DNA of 64,000 bases from Methanocalculus chunghsingensis (GCF_018132105.1 NZ_JWHL01000001.1:211127-275126); one strand, 5' to 3'. Counted from the stretch's first letter, positions 26,408 through 35,910 are shown. The notes: generated by a model not told the origin, from the sequence alone. Numbers and translations: made by a program.

Positions 26408-27439
26408 TTAGAAGAGGCGTGTCTGTCTGCTTCCGGCAATCGAAAGATACGGGAGTGCATGCCTGAGGATAACCCCTGCCTCCTTCAGGAGTGCCGGTGA
26501 TATCTCCCTCCCTCTCTCTCTGAGTACCAGAATACGTTCTGCTGCCTTGGGCCCGATACCGGGGATCCTGAGCAATTCCTCCCTGCTACCTGATGCCGGG
26601 TCAAGAAGGTGTGATTCGGCTGCATGTATCTTCGGATCGCCCGGGAGGAGCATCCCATCATTACCAAAGGCAGGACGAAGTTCCTCTTCATTGTATCCAT
26701 ATGAGCGAATCAGTGCATCGACGGCATAGAGCCCTTTTACACGTGCCGGATCTGCTCTTTCTGCCCCCTGAAGCGGGGTCTTCTTAAGGGGCGTAAAGCC
26801 GGAATAATAGATTCTGGCAGGCTGGTATTTCCGGTATTCAGACGCGATGAAGGAGAGGATCTCATCATCGCCTTCTCCTGCAGCCCCGACGACGATCTGG
26901 GTGGTATGCCTGCCGGGTGCTTCTTCTGCAATCCATGCATGCCTTCTCAGGAGGTCGGATTCATAGTTCTTTACAGATGCGATCTCAGAGAGGCGACTTT
27001 TACCAACTGCTTCGAGATTGATACTTATCCGATTCGCAATACGTGCCGCCTCGGCGATATCCCCTCGTAATGCTCCGGGTACAATCTTCAGGTGGAGGTA
27101 TCCGGTAAAGCCACCCTGCCTGAGGAGTTCTCCGGTCCGGAGGAGCTTCTCCATACTCTCATCAGTATCACGGGGGATACCTGTTGAGAGGAAGAGGCCG
27201 TCTATCACTTTTTCCCTCCAGAGCTGGAGGACAAGCGAGGCGAGTTCGTCTGGAGAGAAGGAGACGGGTGATTCGTTTCTGCATATGGCACAATATGCAC
27301 AGTCAAAACTACAGCCCCCATCAAGAAGGCACTTCAGATACCGTCCTTTTACCATACCTGAGCGCATATCTCCGTTTGGGAGGGTGAGATCGAAGCAGGA
27401 TCGTGAGAGTACCCTGAGCTTCCGAAGCTGTTCTGACAT
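26408..27439 (-). CDS. Radical SAM protein with C-terminal helix-hairpin-helix, putative DNA modification/repair type
   Basis: 343-residue radical SAM enzyme. The cluster motif reads CSFDCAYC (CX3CX2C) at about residues 39-46. The barrel continues with GLFLSTGIPRDTDESMEKLL and the region TTQIVVGAAGEGDDEIL. The C-terminal helix-hairpin-helix reads LLRIPGIGPKAAERILVLR (about 285-305). This order matches the family named putative DNA modification/repair radical SAM protein, whose members usually sit beside a uracil-DNA-glycosylase-like gene. No such partner is seen here. The reaction is unknown. Confidence 0.8.
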   Translation of the reverse strand: MSEQLRKLRVLSRSCFDLTLPNGDMRSGMVKGRYLKCLLDGGCSFDCAYCAICRNESPVSFSPDELASLVLQLWREKVIDGLFLSTGIPRDTDESMEKLLRTGELLRQGGFTGYLHLKIVPGALRGDIAEAARIANRISINLEAVGKSRLSEIASVKNYESDLLRRHAWIAEEAPGRHTTQIVVGAAGEGDDEILSFIASEYRKYQPARIYYSGFTPLKKTPLQGAERADPARVKGLYAVDALIRSYGYNEEELRPAFGNDGMLLPGDPKIHAAESHLLDPASGSREELLRIPGIGPKAAERILVLRERGREISPALLKEAGVILRHALPYLSIAGSRQTRLF

Positions 27440-27590
27440 TCCAGGTGATCATCTGAGGGAAGAGATGATAGTCTCAAGGGCCGGAGGGTGAAAGTGTTCT
27501 TCCCTTCTGATGATGGAGCGAAAGCGGGTTTTCGACCAGCGGGAGAAGTCTTATATTCACCCTCTCCCTCTCACTCTTCTGGAGAATAGT

Positions 27591-27809
27591 ATGAGGGAGT
27601 TGGTCTGTACTATCTGTGGAAAGAAAGCAGTTGGGTGTCAGGTGTTTGGCTGCTGCGGATCCTATGTCTGCCATGAACATGCAGATAAACCTCTGCAGGA
27701 TCTGAAACCCGGAGAGAAGCTCGATCTCGGTGGGAGATATTACCTTCGCTTGAAAGATGAATCCAATGAGGAGGTTGATACCTCTGTTGATACGGAGGGG
27801 GTGGAGTAA
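27591..27809 (+). CDS. Small cysteine-rich, zinc-finger-like protein
   Basis: 72-residue protein from the ATG at 27591 (MRELVCTICGKKAVGC). Cysteines and histidines are packed in the first 40 residues: C-x2-C, then C at 16, CC after five residues, then C-x-H-x2-H. This looks like a small metal-binding knuckle. The C-terminal part is hydrophilic and acidic. A TATA-like CTTATATTC near 27549-27557 lies about 35-40 bp upstream. The family is not recognised and function is unknown. The longer frame from 27510 would cross the promoter and is not preferred. Confidence 0.55.
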   Translation: MRELVCTICGKKAVGCQVFGCCGSYVCHEHADKPLQDLKPGEKLDLGGRYYLRLKDESNEEVDTSVDTEGVE

Positions 27810-27840
27810 TCAGCCAGAGGCCGGGGATTCCCCCGGCACC

Positions 27841-28623
27841 TTAAATGATAAGTCTCCTCCTCATCAGGTTCAGCCCGATCACAAAGAAGATTGCCGCAAC
27901 CCCGATGATCCAGATGATGTTATAGAGGATCAGGGGCGAAAATTCCGCTGCTGTGATGGCCCGGTTCAGGCTGACGACGTTGGCAAGGGGGAGGAGGCCG
28001 AATGCAAAGTACTGAAGTGACTCCGGAAGTATGGATATTGGGAAGAATGTCCCTGAGAAGAGGAACATTGGGGTGATGAAGAGAAATGCCGGATAGTTGA
28101 GGGAGTCGATGCTCGGGGTGATTGCAGTAAAGCAGATGCCGATACTGGCAAAGAGGATGCCTGCCGGGATGGCACAGGGGATCAGAAGCAGCGAGATCGG
28201 CAGATCGATGACTCCAAAGAGGAAGAGGACCGGTATCATCAGTCCGGCATAGATTGTCCCTCGGGTGGCACCCCAGAGAATCTCGCCGGTGACAATATCC
28301 TCAATTGAGAGCGGTGTTGCGATGATCGCATCAAATGTCTTCTGATAATACATTCTCACATAGCTTGAATAGGTACACTCAAAGAAGGCTGAGTACATAA
28401 CCGATATCGAGACGAGAGCCGGGGCAATGAAGACAGGATAGGGGATGCCGTTCACATCCTCGATGAGTGCCCCGACACCATACCCGAGAGCGAGAAGATA
28501 GAGGACGGGCTCGACGAATGGAGGGATGAAGTTGACTTTATACGTCCTGATGAATGCGTCAAAGTTCCTCCGCCAGACAGCCAGTGACCCTCTTGAGATC
28601 TCAGTTAATCCAAAGTATCCCAT
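27841..28623 (-). CDS. ABC-2 type transporter permease
   Basis: Membrane component of an ABC exporter, 260 residues with about six hydrophobic segments. The opening is cytosolic (SRGSLAVWRRNFDAFIRTYKV), typical of NodJ/daunorubicin-type ABC-2 permeases. The loop YSSYVRMYYQKTFDAIIATPLS matches the conserved ABC-2 region (an R-x5-F-D-x-I-x-x-T-P-L pattern). The gene lies five bases downstream of the ATPase gene on the same strand, and the two make an exporter of unknown cargo, possibly a lipid, polysaccharide or drug. Confidence 0.88.
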   Translation of the reverse strand: MGYFGLTEISRGSLAVWRRNFDAFIRTYKVNFIPPFVEPVLYLLALGYGVGALIEDVNGIPYPVFIAPALVSISVMYSAFFECTYSSYVRMYYQKTFDAIIATPLSIEDIVTGEILWGATRGTIYAGLMIPVLFLFGVIDLPISLLLIPCAIPAGILFASIGICFTAITPSIDSLNYPAFLFITPMFLFSGTFFPISILPESLQYFAFGLLPLANVVSLNRAITAAEFSPLILYNIIWIIGVAAIFFVIGLNLMRRRLII

Positions 28624-28628
28624 ATCTT

Positions 28629-29534
28629 CTACTCCCGAAGCGTCCTCCCGGTGAGCTTCAGAAAGACATCCTCAAGGGTCGCCCGGCGAACAGTGACAGT
28701 CGTATGACGGCATGATTCCATCAGCGTATGTGCAATAGCCTGAGGTGTTGCAGTCTGTACCTGGAGGAGATCACCGAAGATATCATAGGAGATATCCGCA
28801 GCTTCCAGGCAGGAGATAGCCTCAGGAGTCGGGGTGGTCTCGATGATCTCGGATCCGGCATACTCCCTGACAAGTTTCTCAGGACTCCCCTCAACAAGGA
28901 TCTTTCCATGATCCATGATGACAAGACGATCGCAGAGCCTTTCTGCTTCATCCAGATAATGCGTCGTCATTACCTGGGTACATCCTTCTGCCTTCAGATG
29001 GCGTAATTTCTCCCAGATCAGGTGGCGGGCCTGGGGATCGAGGCCGATGGTGGGTTCATCCAGTATGAGGAGCTGTGGATCATTTATCAGCGCCCGTGCA
29101 ATGATGAGGCGCCTCTTCATCCCTCCTGAGAGCTTCTCAATCAGAACATCCCTCTTCTCCGAAAGTTGCATGAATGCAAGAAGCTCTTCTGCCTTCGTCT
29201 CGGCATCACGGCGGGGTATCCCAAAGTAGCGGCCATAAATCGTCAGATTCTGGAATGCAGAGAAATCAGGATCAAGATTATTCTCCTGGGGTACAATCCC
29301 GAGGCGCTCTTTAATCTTCCGTGCATCTTTGTTGACATCCATTCCAAAGACGGAGAGGATCCCTCCGGTCTTGGGTGAGACGCAATGGATCATCTTCATT
29401 GTTGTCGTTTTTCCGGCACCATTTGGTCCGAGAAACCCAAATATCTCCTTTTCTTCCACCGCAAAGCTGATCTGGTCAACAGCTGTCAGGTCAGGGAACC
29501 GCTTCTCAAGCCCATGTGCTGATATCACCTCCAT
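28629..29534 (-). CDS. ABC-2 type transporter ATP-binding protein
   Basis: ATPase subunit of 301 residues from the ATG at 29534 (MEVISAHGLEKRFPDL), preferred over the longer frame because AAGGT lies about six bases upstream and the domain starts here. Walker A GPNGAGKTTT, Q-loop PQENNL, signature LSGGMKRRL, Walker B LLILDEPTIGLD and the H-loop MTTHYL are intact. The C-terminal 80 residues form the DrrA-type regulatory extension seen in drug or lipid exporters. It works with the permease just downstream. It ends with TAG. Confidence 0.92.
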   Translation of the reverse strand: MEVISAHGLEKRFPDLTAVDQISFAVEEKEIFGFLGPNGAGKTTTMKMIHCVSPKTGGILSVFGMDVNKDARKIKERLGIVPQENNLDPDFSAFQNLTIYGRYFGIPRRDAETKAEELLAFMQLSEKRDVLIEKLSGGMKRRLIIARALINDPQLLILDEPTIGLDPQARHLIWEKLRHLKAEGCTQVMTTHYLDEAERLCDRLVIMDHGKILVEGSPEKLVREYAGSEIIETTPTPEAISCLEAADISYDIFGDLLQVQTATPQAIAHTLMESCRHTTVTVRRATLEDVFLKLTGRTLRE

Positions 29535-29680
29535 ATAACTACCTTGCTCTCTGTTTGTCTGGTTTGAGACAGGGTGAATCGGACTCCCCGGCATGACTAT
29601 GATCGTATCGTCTCTTATGTCTGTGCATCACATAGTACCTGAGTGATAGGTACGCTATCAGGCCTTTATCAGGAGAAGAG

Positions 29681-30049
29681 ATGAGCTGGCAGGATATTAC
29701 AATATCGGTCATCACATTTCTGCTCGCTGCCATGCTCCTACCCCAGCTCGATGATGTGATCCGCCGGGGAGCTGTGGTTAACTTCTTTACAGCGTTCTTT
29801 ACGAGTTTTCTTGCCTTTACTCTGACATTCATCTTCGCGACCCTCAGCCTCTGGACAGCAACAATCGGGCAGACCACTGTTGCCACGGTCTGGCTTCTTC
29901 TGGCATACTACTCCCTCAGAAATGTTCGCGATATGCAGTATCCGGATCAATCCGTTTTTTTTGTGGCACGCGATCATCTCGGGGTGTGGTTGATGGGCAT
30001 TTCATATGTTCTATCACGTTTTTTCAAGGCTTTCTTAAGAAAAGGATGA
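29681..30049 (+). CDS. Hypothetical three-helix membrane protein
   Basis: 122-residue protein starting MSWQDITISVITFLLAAM. It has hydrophobic segments at about 8-22, 34-58 and 64-78, then a basic C-terminus. No domain was recognised. The coding status is supported by length and composition, and because it fills the space between two opposite-strand genes without overlap. It ends two bases before the stop of the convergent MFS gene. Function is unknown. Confidence 0.5.
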   Translation: MSWQDITISVITFLLAAMLLPQLDDVIRRGAVVNFFTAFFTSFLAFTLTFIFATLSLWTATIGQTTVATVWLLLAYYSLRNVRDMQYPDQSVFFVARDHLGVWLMGISYVLSRFFKAFLRKG

Positions 30050-30051
30050 TA

Positions 30052-31464
30052 TTACTCTCTTTCTCCCCGCACAAGTGATATGATAACGCCGATTGAACAG
30101 AGCCCCATGTAGATGAGGAAGGCCATTCTCTGGGCCGCTATAAAGTCTGCGGCCTGTCCGGGTCCGATCTCCATCGAGCCGATGAAGATGGTGAAGAGGA
30201 AGAGGGTGATCCCCATCGAGAGGACCATCCCAAGCTGCCGCATCGTCGCTACCGTTCCGGATGCAACACCATACTCGCTGCTTTGTACCGATCCCATCAC
30301 GGCATTGGTATTTGGGGAAGAGAAGAGGGCAAATCCAAATCCGAGAAATAATAGGGCGAGAATGATTGTTGGTATCGTCGTCCCGGCAGTAATGGTTGCA
30401 AGGATGAGAAGACCGACTGCATTGAGTCCCATACCAACGGATGCGACATACTTTGGATCGATTCGATCTGATAACCGCCCCGCCCATGAGGAGAAGAGGA
30501 CCTGCATCAGGGGCTGACTGACCAGGATCAGTCCGGCACTCTGTGGATCTATCCCCTTAACCACCTGGAGATACAGGCTCAGCAGAAATGCAATAGCAAA
30601 TGTAGCGCTATAGTTGATGAGGGCAGCAATGTTTGAGAAGGCAAAGACTCTGTTCCTGATAAATATCCGGATATCAAAGACAGGAAATGCGGTTCTTCTC
30701 TGATATTCAATAAAAATCGGAAGGAGGATGAGTGCAGAGATAAGAGAGATGACTCCTTTCATCGATGTGATGGATGTGATACCATATATCCCAAGGAAGA
30801 TCATGCCTGCATACATTCCGGCCCCTGCGAGATCGAATGGTGGAGCTTTGGGGTCTCTCCAGTCTTCATCAAGATAGCGGTGTACCATCACGAGGACAAT
30901 CATACAGAGTGGAACAAGTGCAAAGAAGATGCTCTGCCATCCGAGATAGTGGGTCAGCACCCCGCCGATGACAGGGCCGAGGGATAGGCCGGCGTAGACA
31001 CCTGTTACATTGATCCCGAGGGCCCTGCCGCGCTCCTCCTTCGGATAGGCTGATGTAAGGATCGCAACCGACGTTCCAAAGATACAGGCACTCCCGATCC
31101 CCTGGAGGGCTCGTATCCCTATCAGAACCATGATTGACGGAGAGAATGGGGCAAGAAATGCTGTTAATCCGATGATAAGAATTCCAATGGTAAATATCTT
31201 CCTTCTCCCATAGATATCAGCCATTTTCCCTATCGGGATGAGGAACATCGCACTTGCCAGAAGGTAGACTGTCGGTATCCATCCGAGGAGGATAGCATCA
31301 GCACCGAATTCAGAACCAATCTGTGGGATTGCAAGATTGACCATGGACCCGATGAATGGAGTCAGAAACGATCCCATCGTCGAGACGATCAGAACGGCAC
31401 GAAGAACGGATCTGTCATACATGGTATCCTGCATCCTGCTCACAAACCTGTTGGGAGTCTCCAT
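30052..31464 (-). CDS. Major facilitator superfamily transporter, DHA2/EmrB-QacA type
   Basis: Drug-proton antiporter-like membrane protein of 470 residues with about 14 hydrophobic segments. The first helix region has SMVNLAIPQIGSEF and LLGWIPTVYLLASAMF, and the loop 2-3 motif is GKMADIYGRRKIF. After helix 5 comes GPVIGGVLTHYLGWQSIFF, the antiporter motif C. These features fit the 14-helix DHA2 group; substrate unknown. A TATA-like GTATATAAT (minus strand) lies about 33-41 bp upstream of the ATG. Confidence 0.85.
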   Translation of the reverse strand: METPNRFVSRMQDTMYDRSVLRAVLIVSTMGSFLTPFIGSMVNLAIPQIGSEFGADAILLGWIPTVYLLASAMFLIPIGKMADIYGRRKIFTIGILIIGLTAFLAPFSPSIMVLIGIRALQGIGSACIFGTSVAILTSAYPKEERGRALGINVTGVYAGLSLGPVIGGVLTHYLGWQSIFFALVPLCMIVLVMVHRYLDEDWRDPKAPPFDLAGAGMYAGMIFLGIYGITSITSMKGVISLISALILLPIFIEYQRRTAFPVFDIRIFIRNRVFAFSNIAALINYSATFAIAFLLSLYLQVVKGIDPQSAGLILVSQPLMQVLFSSWAGRLSDRIDPKYVASVGMGLNAVGLLILATITAGTTIPTIILALLFLGFGFALFSSPNTNAVMGSVQSSEYGVASGTVATMRQLGMVLSMGITLFLFTIFIGSMEIGPGQAADFIAAQRMAFLIYMGLCSIGVIISLVRGERE

Positions 31465-31620
31465 GGATGACTCCTCCGGTACTCATTCGGGACACCATTA
31501 TATACTCAGAGGAATAACATTATTTTATGCGTGGTGGATGCTTTTTCGCCGGTGAATGTTTTTATCTCCGGTAGCAGAGCGTATGAACCTTCCGCAGATC
31601 AGTTTTTAATTCGACCTGTT

Positions 31621-31645
31621 AAGCCCGTAGCTTGGGCTTTTTATG
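31621..31645 (+). terminator. Hairpin with T-run upstream of the aromatic operon
   Basis: AAGCCC at 31621-31626 and GGGCTT at 31634-31639 form a perfect 6-bp stem with a 7-base loop, followed by TTTTATGGTTTTT. It sits about 90 bp before the first aro gene. It could end a short leader transcript (attenuation) or any transcription entering from the left. No upstream gene on this strand needs a terminator, so a regulatory role is possible. Confidence 0.4.
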
Positions 31646-31727
31646 GTTTTTATCGCTATTTTAGATATGCCTGATGAGACAGCCGGCAGGTTGTTCTCGA
31701 TGGGCGTGTATCTGGAGGTTTGGTAGT

Positions 31728-32528
31728 ATGTATGGTAAAGATATTCGTATTGAACGTATCATGGATCGAAAAACGAAAAAGATGATCATCGTCCCGCTCG
31801 ACCATGGGGTCTCACAGGGTCCTATTCACGGCCTTATTGACCTCTGTGGAACGGTTGATGCCGTTGCTGAGGGTGGGGCAACAGCCGTTCTTGGCCATGT
31901 GGGGCTTGCCCTTCATGGCCACCGGCGATCCGGAGAGGATATAGGGCTCATCCTTCACCTCTCTGCCAGTACATCTCTTGGTCCGGATCCAAACAACAAG
32001 GTGATCGTCAACAGCGTCACCCATGCCCTGAAGATGGGGGCAGATGCTGTCTCGGTACATGTGAATATCGGGGCAGACTCCGAGTCTGCGATGCTCTCCG
32101 ATCTCGGGAGAATCTCGATTGAATGTATGGAATGGGGGATGCCACTCCTTGCGATGATGTACCCGAGGGGCAGAAAAATTGAGTGCGAAAGCGATGTGGA
32201 ACATGTCAAGCTCGCCGCGCGGGTGGCAGCAGAACTCGGTGCAGATCTCGTCAAGACCGTCTACACAGGTGATCCCGACTCATTCCGTGAGGTGACAGAA
32301 GGGTGCAGCGTCCCTGTCGTTGTGGCGGGCGGGTCGAAGATGAATGATCGTGAGATGCTTGAGATCGTCGAAGGGTCGATGCTCGGTGGAGCTGCAGGGA
32401 TTTCTATCGGGAGAAATGTCTTCCAGCACCGGGATCCTGCTGCATTCCTCACTGCTGCCCGCGCAGTCCTGATGGAACAGCGTTCAGTTGAAGAAGCACT
32501 GGAGATACTTGAGGGGGGAGAGAAATGA
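31728..32528 (+). CDS. 2-amino-3,7-dideoxy-D-threo-hept-6-ulosonate (ADH) synthase
   Basis: First enzyme of the archaeal dehydroquinate route: a class I aldolase that joins 6-deoxy-5-ketofructose phosphate with aspartate semialdehyde. The start is the ATG at 31728 ([14 protein letters not shown]), giving 266 residues; the longer frame is not supported. Barrel motifs are [32 protein letters not shown] and the Schiff-base lysine in [11 protein letters not shown]. Closely similar to the M. jannaschii ADH synthase pattern. It overlaps the next, paralogous gene by 4 bp and opens an eight-gene operon. Confidence 0.88.
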   Translation: MYGKDIRIERIMDRKTKKMIIVPLDHGVSQGPIHGLIDLCGTVDAVAEGGATAVLGHVGLALHGHRRSGEDIGLILHLSASTSLGPDPNNKVIVNSVTHALKMGADAVSVHVNIGADSESAMLSDLGRISIECMEWGMPLLAMMYPRGRKIECESDVEHVKLAARVAAELGADLVKTVYTGDPDSFREVTEGCSVPVVVAGGSKMNDREMLEIVEGSMLGGAAGISIGRNVFQHRDPAAFLTAARAVLMEQRSVEEALEILEGGEK

Positions 32529-33310
32529 TAGGAAAACAGATACGACTTGAGAGGATAATGGATCGTAATACAGGCCGCAGCGTCATCATACCGATGGATC
32601 ATGGCTTCACACTTGGCCAGATTGAGGGACTCCTTGATATGCCAAAGATCGTCGATGATGTCAGTGCAGGTGGGGCAAATGCCATTATTCTCCATAAAGG
32701 TATGGTCAAAGGGGGGCACAGGCGGAGAGGCAGGGATATCGGACTTATCGTCCATCTTTCTGCAAGCACGTCAATGAACCCGGATCCGAATGATAAGGTC
32801 TTGATCTGTACCGTGGAAGAGGCGATCACCCTTGGTGCCGATGCCGTCTCGATTCATATCAACCTTGGTGCTCCACAGGAATCGAGGATGATCGAGGCAG
32901 CCGGGATCATCTCACAGGAATGCAACCGGTGGGGGATGCCGCTTCTCATCATGATATACGCCCGTGGAAAGGATATCGATCCTGATGATCCCATCGCCAT
33001 CGCCCATTGTGTCAGGGTTGCAGAAGAGCTTGGGGCAGATCTCATAAAGACCAATTACCCCCGGGATAAAGAGGCATTCAGACGGATCGTTGCCGCCTGT
33101 TCAGTCCCGATCCTCATCGCCGGTGGGGAGAAAGGGGGCGATCTTGCGGCACTGGAGATGATCGACGATGCCATCGACTCCGGGGGATCAGGCGTCTGCA
33201 TGGGAAGGAATGCATTCCAGCGAGAGAATACCACAGAATTTGTCCATGCGATCTGCCGGGTCGTTCATGACCGTGATAATCCGGCGGCTGTTGAGAGGCG
33301 GCTTGCATGA
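32525..33310 (+). CDS. Second ADH synthase/class I fructose-bisphosphate aldolase family protein
   Basis: 261-residue paralogue of the preceding aldolase. It starts [14 protein letters not shown], has [33 protein letters not shown] and the Schiff-base lysine in [11 protein letters not shown]. In M. jannaschii two such proteins exist: the ADH synthase and a class I fructose-bisphosphate aldolase that makes the deoxyketohexose phosphate. Either role is possible here; the first gene of the pair fits the synthase better, so this one may supply its substrate or be a diverged isozyme. Both gene ends overlap neighbours by 4 bp. Confidence 0.82.
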   Translation: MIGKQIRLERIMDRNTGRSVIIPMDHGFTLGQIEGLLDMPKIVDDVSAGGANAIILHKGMVKGGHRRRGRDIGLIVHLSASTSMNPDPNDKVLICTVEEAITLGADAVSIHINLGAPQESRMIEAAGIISQECNRWGMPLLIMIYARGKDIDPDDPIAIAHCVRVAEELGADLIKTNYPRDKEAFRRIVAACSVPILIAGGEKGGDLAALEMIDDAIDSGGSGVCMGRNAFQRENTTEFVHAICRVVHDRDNPAAVERRLA

Positions 33311-34293
33311 AGGAGTTCTGGGTTGAGATCCGGCCCTGGAAGAAGGAGGCTGCACTTGCTGCGATTGAGGGGGGAGCAACCGCGCTCCTCCTCGATACTA
33401 AGGAAGATGCTGCGTCGCTTGCCAGGATTCCGATCATCGCACCTGATGGCGATCTCCTTGAAGGCAGGGACTTCCGGAGGGTAGAGATCACTGATAAGGC
33501 ATCTGAGGAGAAGGCGGCAGAGTCTGCCCGTCTGGGTCCTGTCATCGTGAGTACAACCGATTGGACGGTGATTCCACTGGAGAATCTCGTGGCAGTCTCA
33601 GATCGTATTATTGCCGGGGTGGAAGATGAGGCTGAGGCTGAACTTGCCCTTGGCATTCTTGAGAAAGGGGTCGGGGGACTTCTCCTGACATCTGATGATC
33701 CTGATATCATCCGGCGTGTCGCCGCTCTCATCGAAGGGGGTGCCGGAACAGTCCCGCTTGTCCCCTTGACCATCACCGGGATCACCCCTGTCGGTGTCGG
33801 GGACAGGGTCTGTATCGATACCTGCTCCCTCTTCGCTGAAGGGGAGGGGATGCTCGTTGGTAATACCTCCTCTGCCCTTCTGCTCGTTGCCGCCGAGACA
33901 CTTGAGAACCCCTATGTCTCACCCCGTCCATTCAGGGTGAATGCAGGGGCGGTCCATATGTATATCCTCGCCCCGGACGGCAGGACACGGTACCTCTCCG
34001 AGATCGGAGCAGGAGATGACGGGACTGCCGTCGCAGAAGCGGGTAAAACCCGGACGGTCGCGGTTGGACGCGTGAAGATCGAACGGCGTCCTCTTCTTCT
34101 GATCGAGGCGGAGGGTGAGGGGCAGACGGCTAGTGCCATTATCCAGAATGCTGAGACGGTACGGCTCGTTGGCGAAGACGGGGTTGCACGGAGTGTCGTG
34201 GAGCTGAAGCCGGGTGATCGGATACTTGGCCATCTGATGAAAGGAGGGCGGCATTTTGGGGTTGCCATCGATGAGACCATCCTTGAGAGATGA
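33307..34293 (+). CDS. 3-dehydroquinate synthase II (archaeal AroB')
   Basis: 328-residue NAD-dependent enzyme that converts ADH to 3-dehydroquinate by oxidative deamination and cyclisation. It opens [19 protein letters not shown] and has the family blocks VGVGDRVCIDTCSLFAEGEG, GMLVGNTSSALLLV and ENPYVSPRPFRVNAG. This family replaces bacterial AroB in archaea. It overlaps the upstream aldolase by 4 bp and the tyrA-like gene by about 23 bp. Confidence 0.94.
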   Translation: MKEFWVEIRPWKKEAALAAIEGGATALLLDTKEDAASLARIPIIAPDGDLLEGRDFRRVEITDKASEEKAAESARLGPVIVSTTDWTVIPLENLVAVSDRIIAGVEDEAEAELALGILEKGVGGLLLTSDDPDIIRRVAALIEGGAGTVPLVPLTITGITPVGVGDRVCIDTCSLFAEGEGMLVGNTSSALLLVAAETLENPYVSPRPFRVNAGAVHMYILAPDGRTRYLSEIGAGDDGTAVAEAGKTRTVAVGRVKIERRPLLLIEAEGEGQTASAIIQNAETVRLVGEDGVARSVVELKPGDRILGHLMKGGRHFGVAIDETILER

Positions 34294-35125
34294 TGGCCGC
34301 AATGTCGGGATCATCGGAGGAACCGGCCGGATGGGAGAGATCTTCGCCAGGGTCTTTGAGGCAGCAGGCTGTACAGTTGAGGTGATCGGCCGGGCTGATC
34401 CTGGTGAGTATCGTACCCTTGCCCGGCGGTGCAGCGTGATCCTGATCTCGGTACCGATCGATGTGACCGAAGCGGTCATCTCTTCCGTCACTCCGGTACT
34501 TGAAGAGGATCAGTTGATCGCAGATCTCACCTCTCTCAAGATGATGCCGGTCGCTGCGATGATGGCATCACGGGCTGAGGTGATCGGTCTCCACCCCCTC
34601 TTTGGACCGCATATGGCGACCCTCGAAGGGCAGAAGATGATCATGACCCCCGCACGCTCCTCTCAGGCGACGGCAGACTGGCTCAGGGAGATCTTCGAGG
34701 CGGTCGGGATGTCCGTCACCGAAGCTACTGCAGAAGAACATGATCATGCGATGGCGGTGATGCAGGGGCTCATCCATTTCCAGAGTGTGGTGCTTGCAAT
34801 GACCCTCAGGAGATTGGAACTCCCGATATCCCGCCTCCTCCCGTTTGCAACACCGAATGCGCATGCATCCCTGGCCTTTATGGCACGGACGCTTTCTCAG
34901 GATGGCGGGCTGTACGGTGGAATGCTCCTTGGAAATCAGGAAATCCAGAAGATCCTCGCCACGTATACCCTCTCCATCAATGCATTGGAGGATACGATTG
35001 GATCAGGAGATCTCGAGGCATTTGTCAGGGAGTTTGAGATGAATGCCGACTTCGCAAAGGAATTCTCTGATGCAGCGCTTCCGCTCACCGACCGCCTCCT
35101 TGACACGGTGGTGAGGGAATGGTGA
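34271..35125 (+). CDS. tyrA: Prephenate dehydrogenase
   Basis: NAD(P)-dependent enzyme that oxidises and decarboxylates prephenate to 4-hydroxyphenylpyruvate for tyrosine. About 284 residues. The N-terminal nucleotide fold reads NVGIIGGTGRMGEIFARVF. The catalytic region has GLHPLFGPHM with the prephenate-contacting His, and VMQGLIHFQSVVLAMTLRRL. The start is unsure: ATG at 34271 or TTG at 34283 both fit; either way it overlaps the previous gene. The end overlaps pheA by 7 bp. Confidence 0.9.
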   Translation: MRPSLRDDGRNVGIIGGTGRMGEIFARVFEAAGCTVEVIGRADPGEYRTLARRCSVILISVPIDVTEAVISSVTPVLEEDQLIADLTSLKMMPVAAMMASRAEVIGLHPLFGPHMATLEGQKMIMTPARSSQATADWLREIFEAVGMSVTEATAEEHDHAMAVMQGLIHFQSVVLAMTLRRLELPISRLLPFATPNAHASLAFMARTLSQDGGLYGGMLLGNQEIQKILATYTLSINALEDTIGSGDLEAFVREFEMNADFAKEFSDAALPLTDRLLDTVVREW

Positions 35126-35910
35126 TCGCTGCCTTGGGGCCTGAAGGTACGTTCAGCCACGAACTTGTCGTCCGTCTCTGCAGGGAAGAGCCGCTCCTCC
35201 TCCCGACCATCTCACGGGTATTTGCAATGGTAGAGAATGGCGAGGCGATCGGCTTTGTTCCGATCGAGAACAGCGAAGCAGGGGGTGTGGGCCCGACCCT
35301 GGATGGCCTCTGCGACTATGATGTCAGTATAACCGGGGAATGCTACCTCCCGGTCCACCACCACCTTGCATCATCCTTGAGTCTGGATGAGATCACGGTG
35401 ATATATGCTCACCCACAGACCCATGAGCAGTGCAGTCGTGCACTTGACCGACTCACTATTCCCGTGATTCATACAAGCAGCAATGCAGAGAGTGCATTAC
35501 TGGCAGATTCGAAGGAGGGGGCGGCGGCAGTCATCTCGGATGGTGCCGCAGCCTACTATCATATCCCGATTATCCTCCGTGATCTCCAGAACAGCCGATC
35601 GAATACCACGCGGTTCATCAGGATAGATCGGGATCCATATACCGAAGGGGATGCGGTCAAATGCAGTATTCTCATCGATCCTGCGCAAGATTCCCCCGGC
35701 CTCCTTCATGCCCTCCTATCACCGTTTGCAGAGAGGAAGATCAACCTCTCACGGATCGAGTCCCGCCCTTCCGGCCGGGGTATCGGGAGTTACCGGTTCT
35801 TCCTTGATTTTGAGGCAGTACCAACGGCGAATGATGCACTTGCTGTCCTGAAGAGGAAGGGGCTGGTGCGGGAATTTGGTTGTTATCCACGCCTTGAGGT
35901 GCCGGAATGA
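35119..35910 (+). CDS. pheA: Prephenate dehydratase
   Basis: Converts prephenate to phenylpyruvate. The product has 263 residues and is not fused to chorismate mutase. It begins MVIAALGPEGTFSHELV, with VPIENSEAGGVGPTLD, the catalytic region RDLQNSRSNTTRF (the conserved T-R-F), and a C-terminal ACT domain for phenylalanine feedback, with ESRPSGRGIGSYRFFLDFE. No chorismate mutase gene is visible nearby. Confidence 0.95.
   Translation: MVIAALGPEGTFSHELVVRLCREEPLLLPTISRVFAMVENGEAIGFVPIENSEAGGVGPTLDGLCDYDVSITGECYLPVHHHLASSLSLDEITVIYAHPQTHEQCSRALDRLTIPVIHTSSNAESALLADSKEGAAAVISDGAAAYYHIPIILRDLQNSRSNTTRFIRIDRDPYTEGDAVKCSILIDPAQDSPGLLHALLSPFAERKINLSRIESRPSGRGIGSYRFFLDFEAVPTANDALAVLKRKGLVREFGCYPRLEVPE

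Noticed and set aside
30052..31464. MFS gene as part of a mobile resistance island
   Set aside because: No transposase, integrase, inverted repeat or change in base composition around it.
31465..31727. tRNA or other structured RNA gene in the MFS-aro gap
   Set aside because: Only one short hairpin was found; no T-loop-like sequence or cloverleaf. The same check in all other gaps gave no tRNA.
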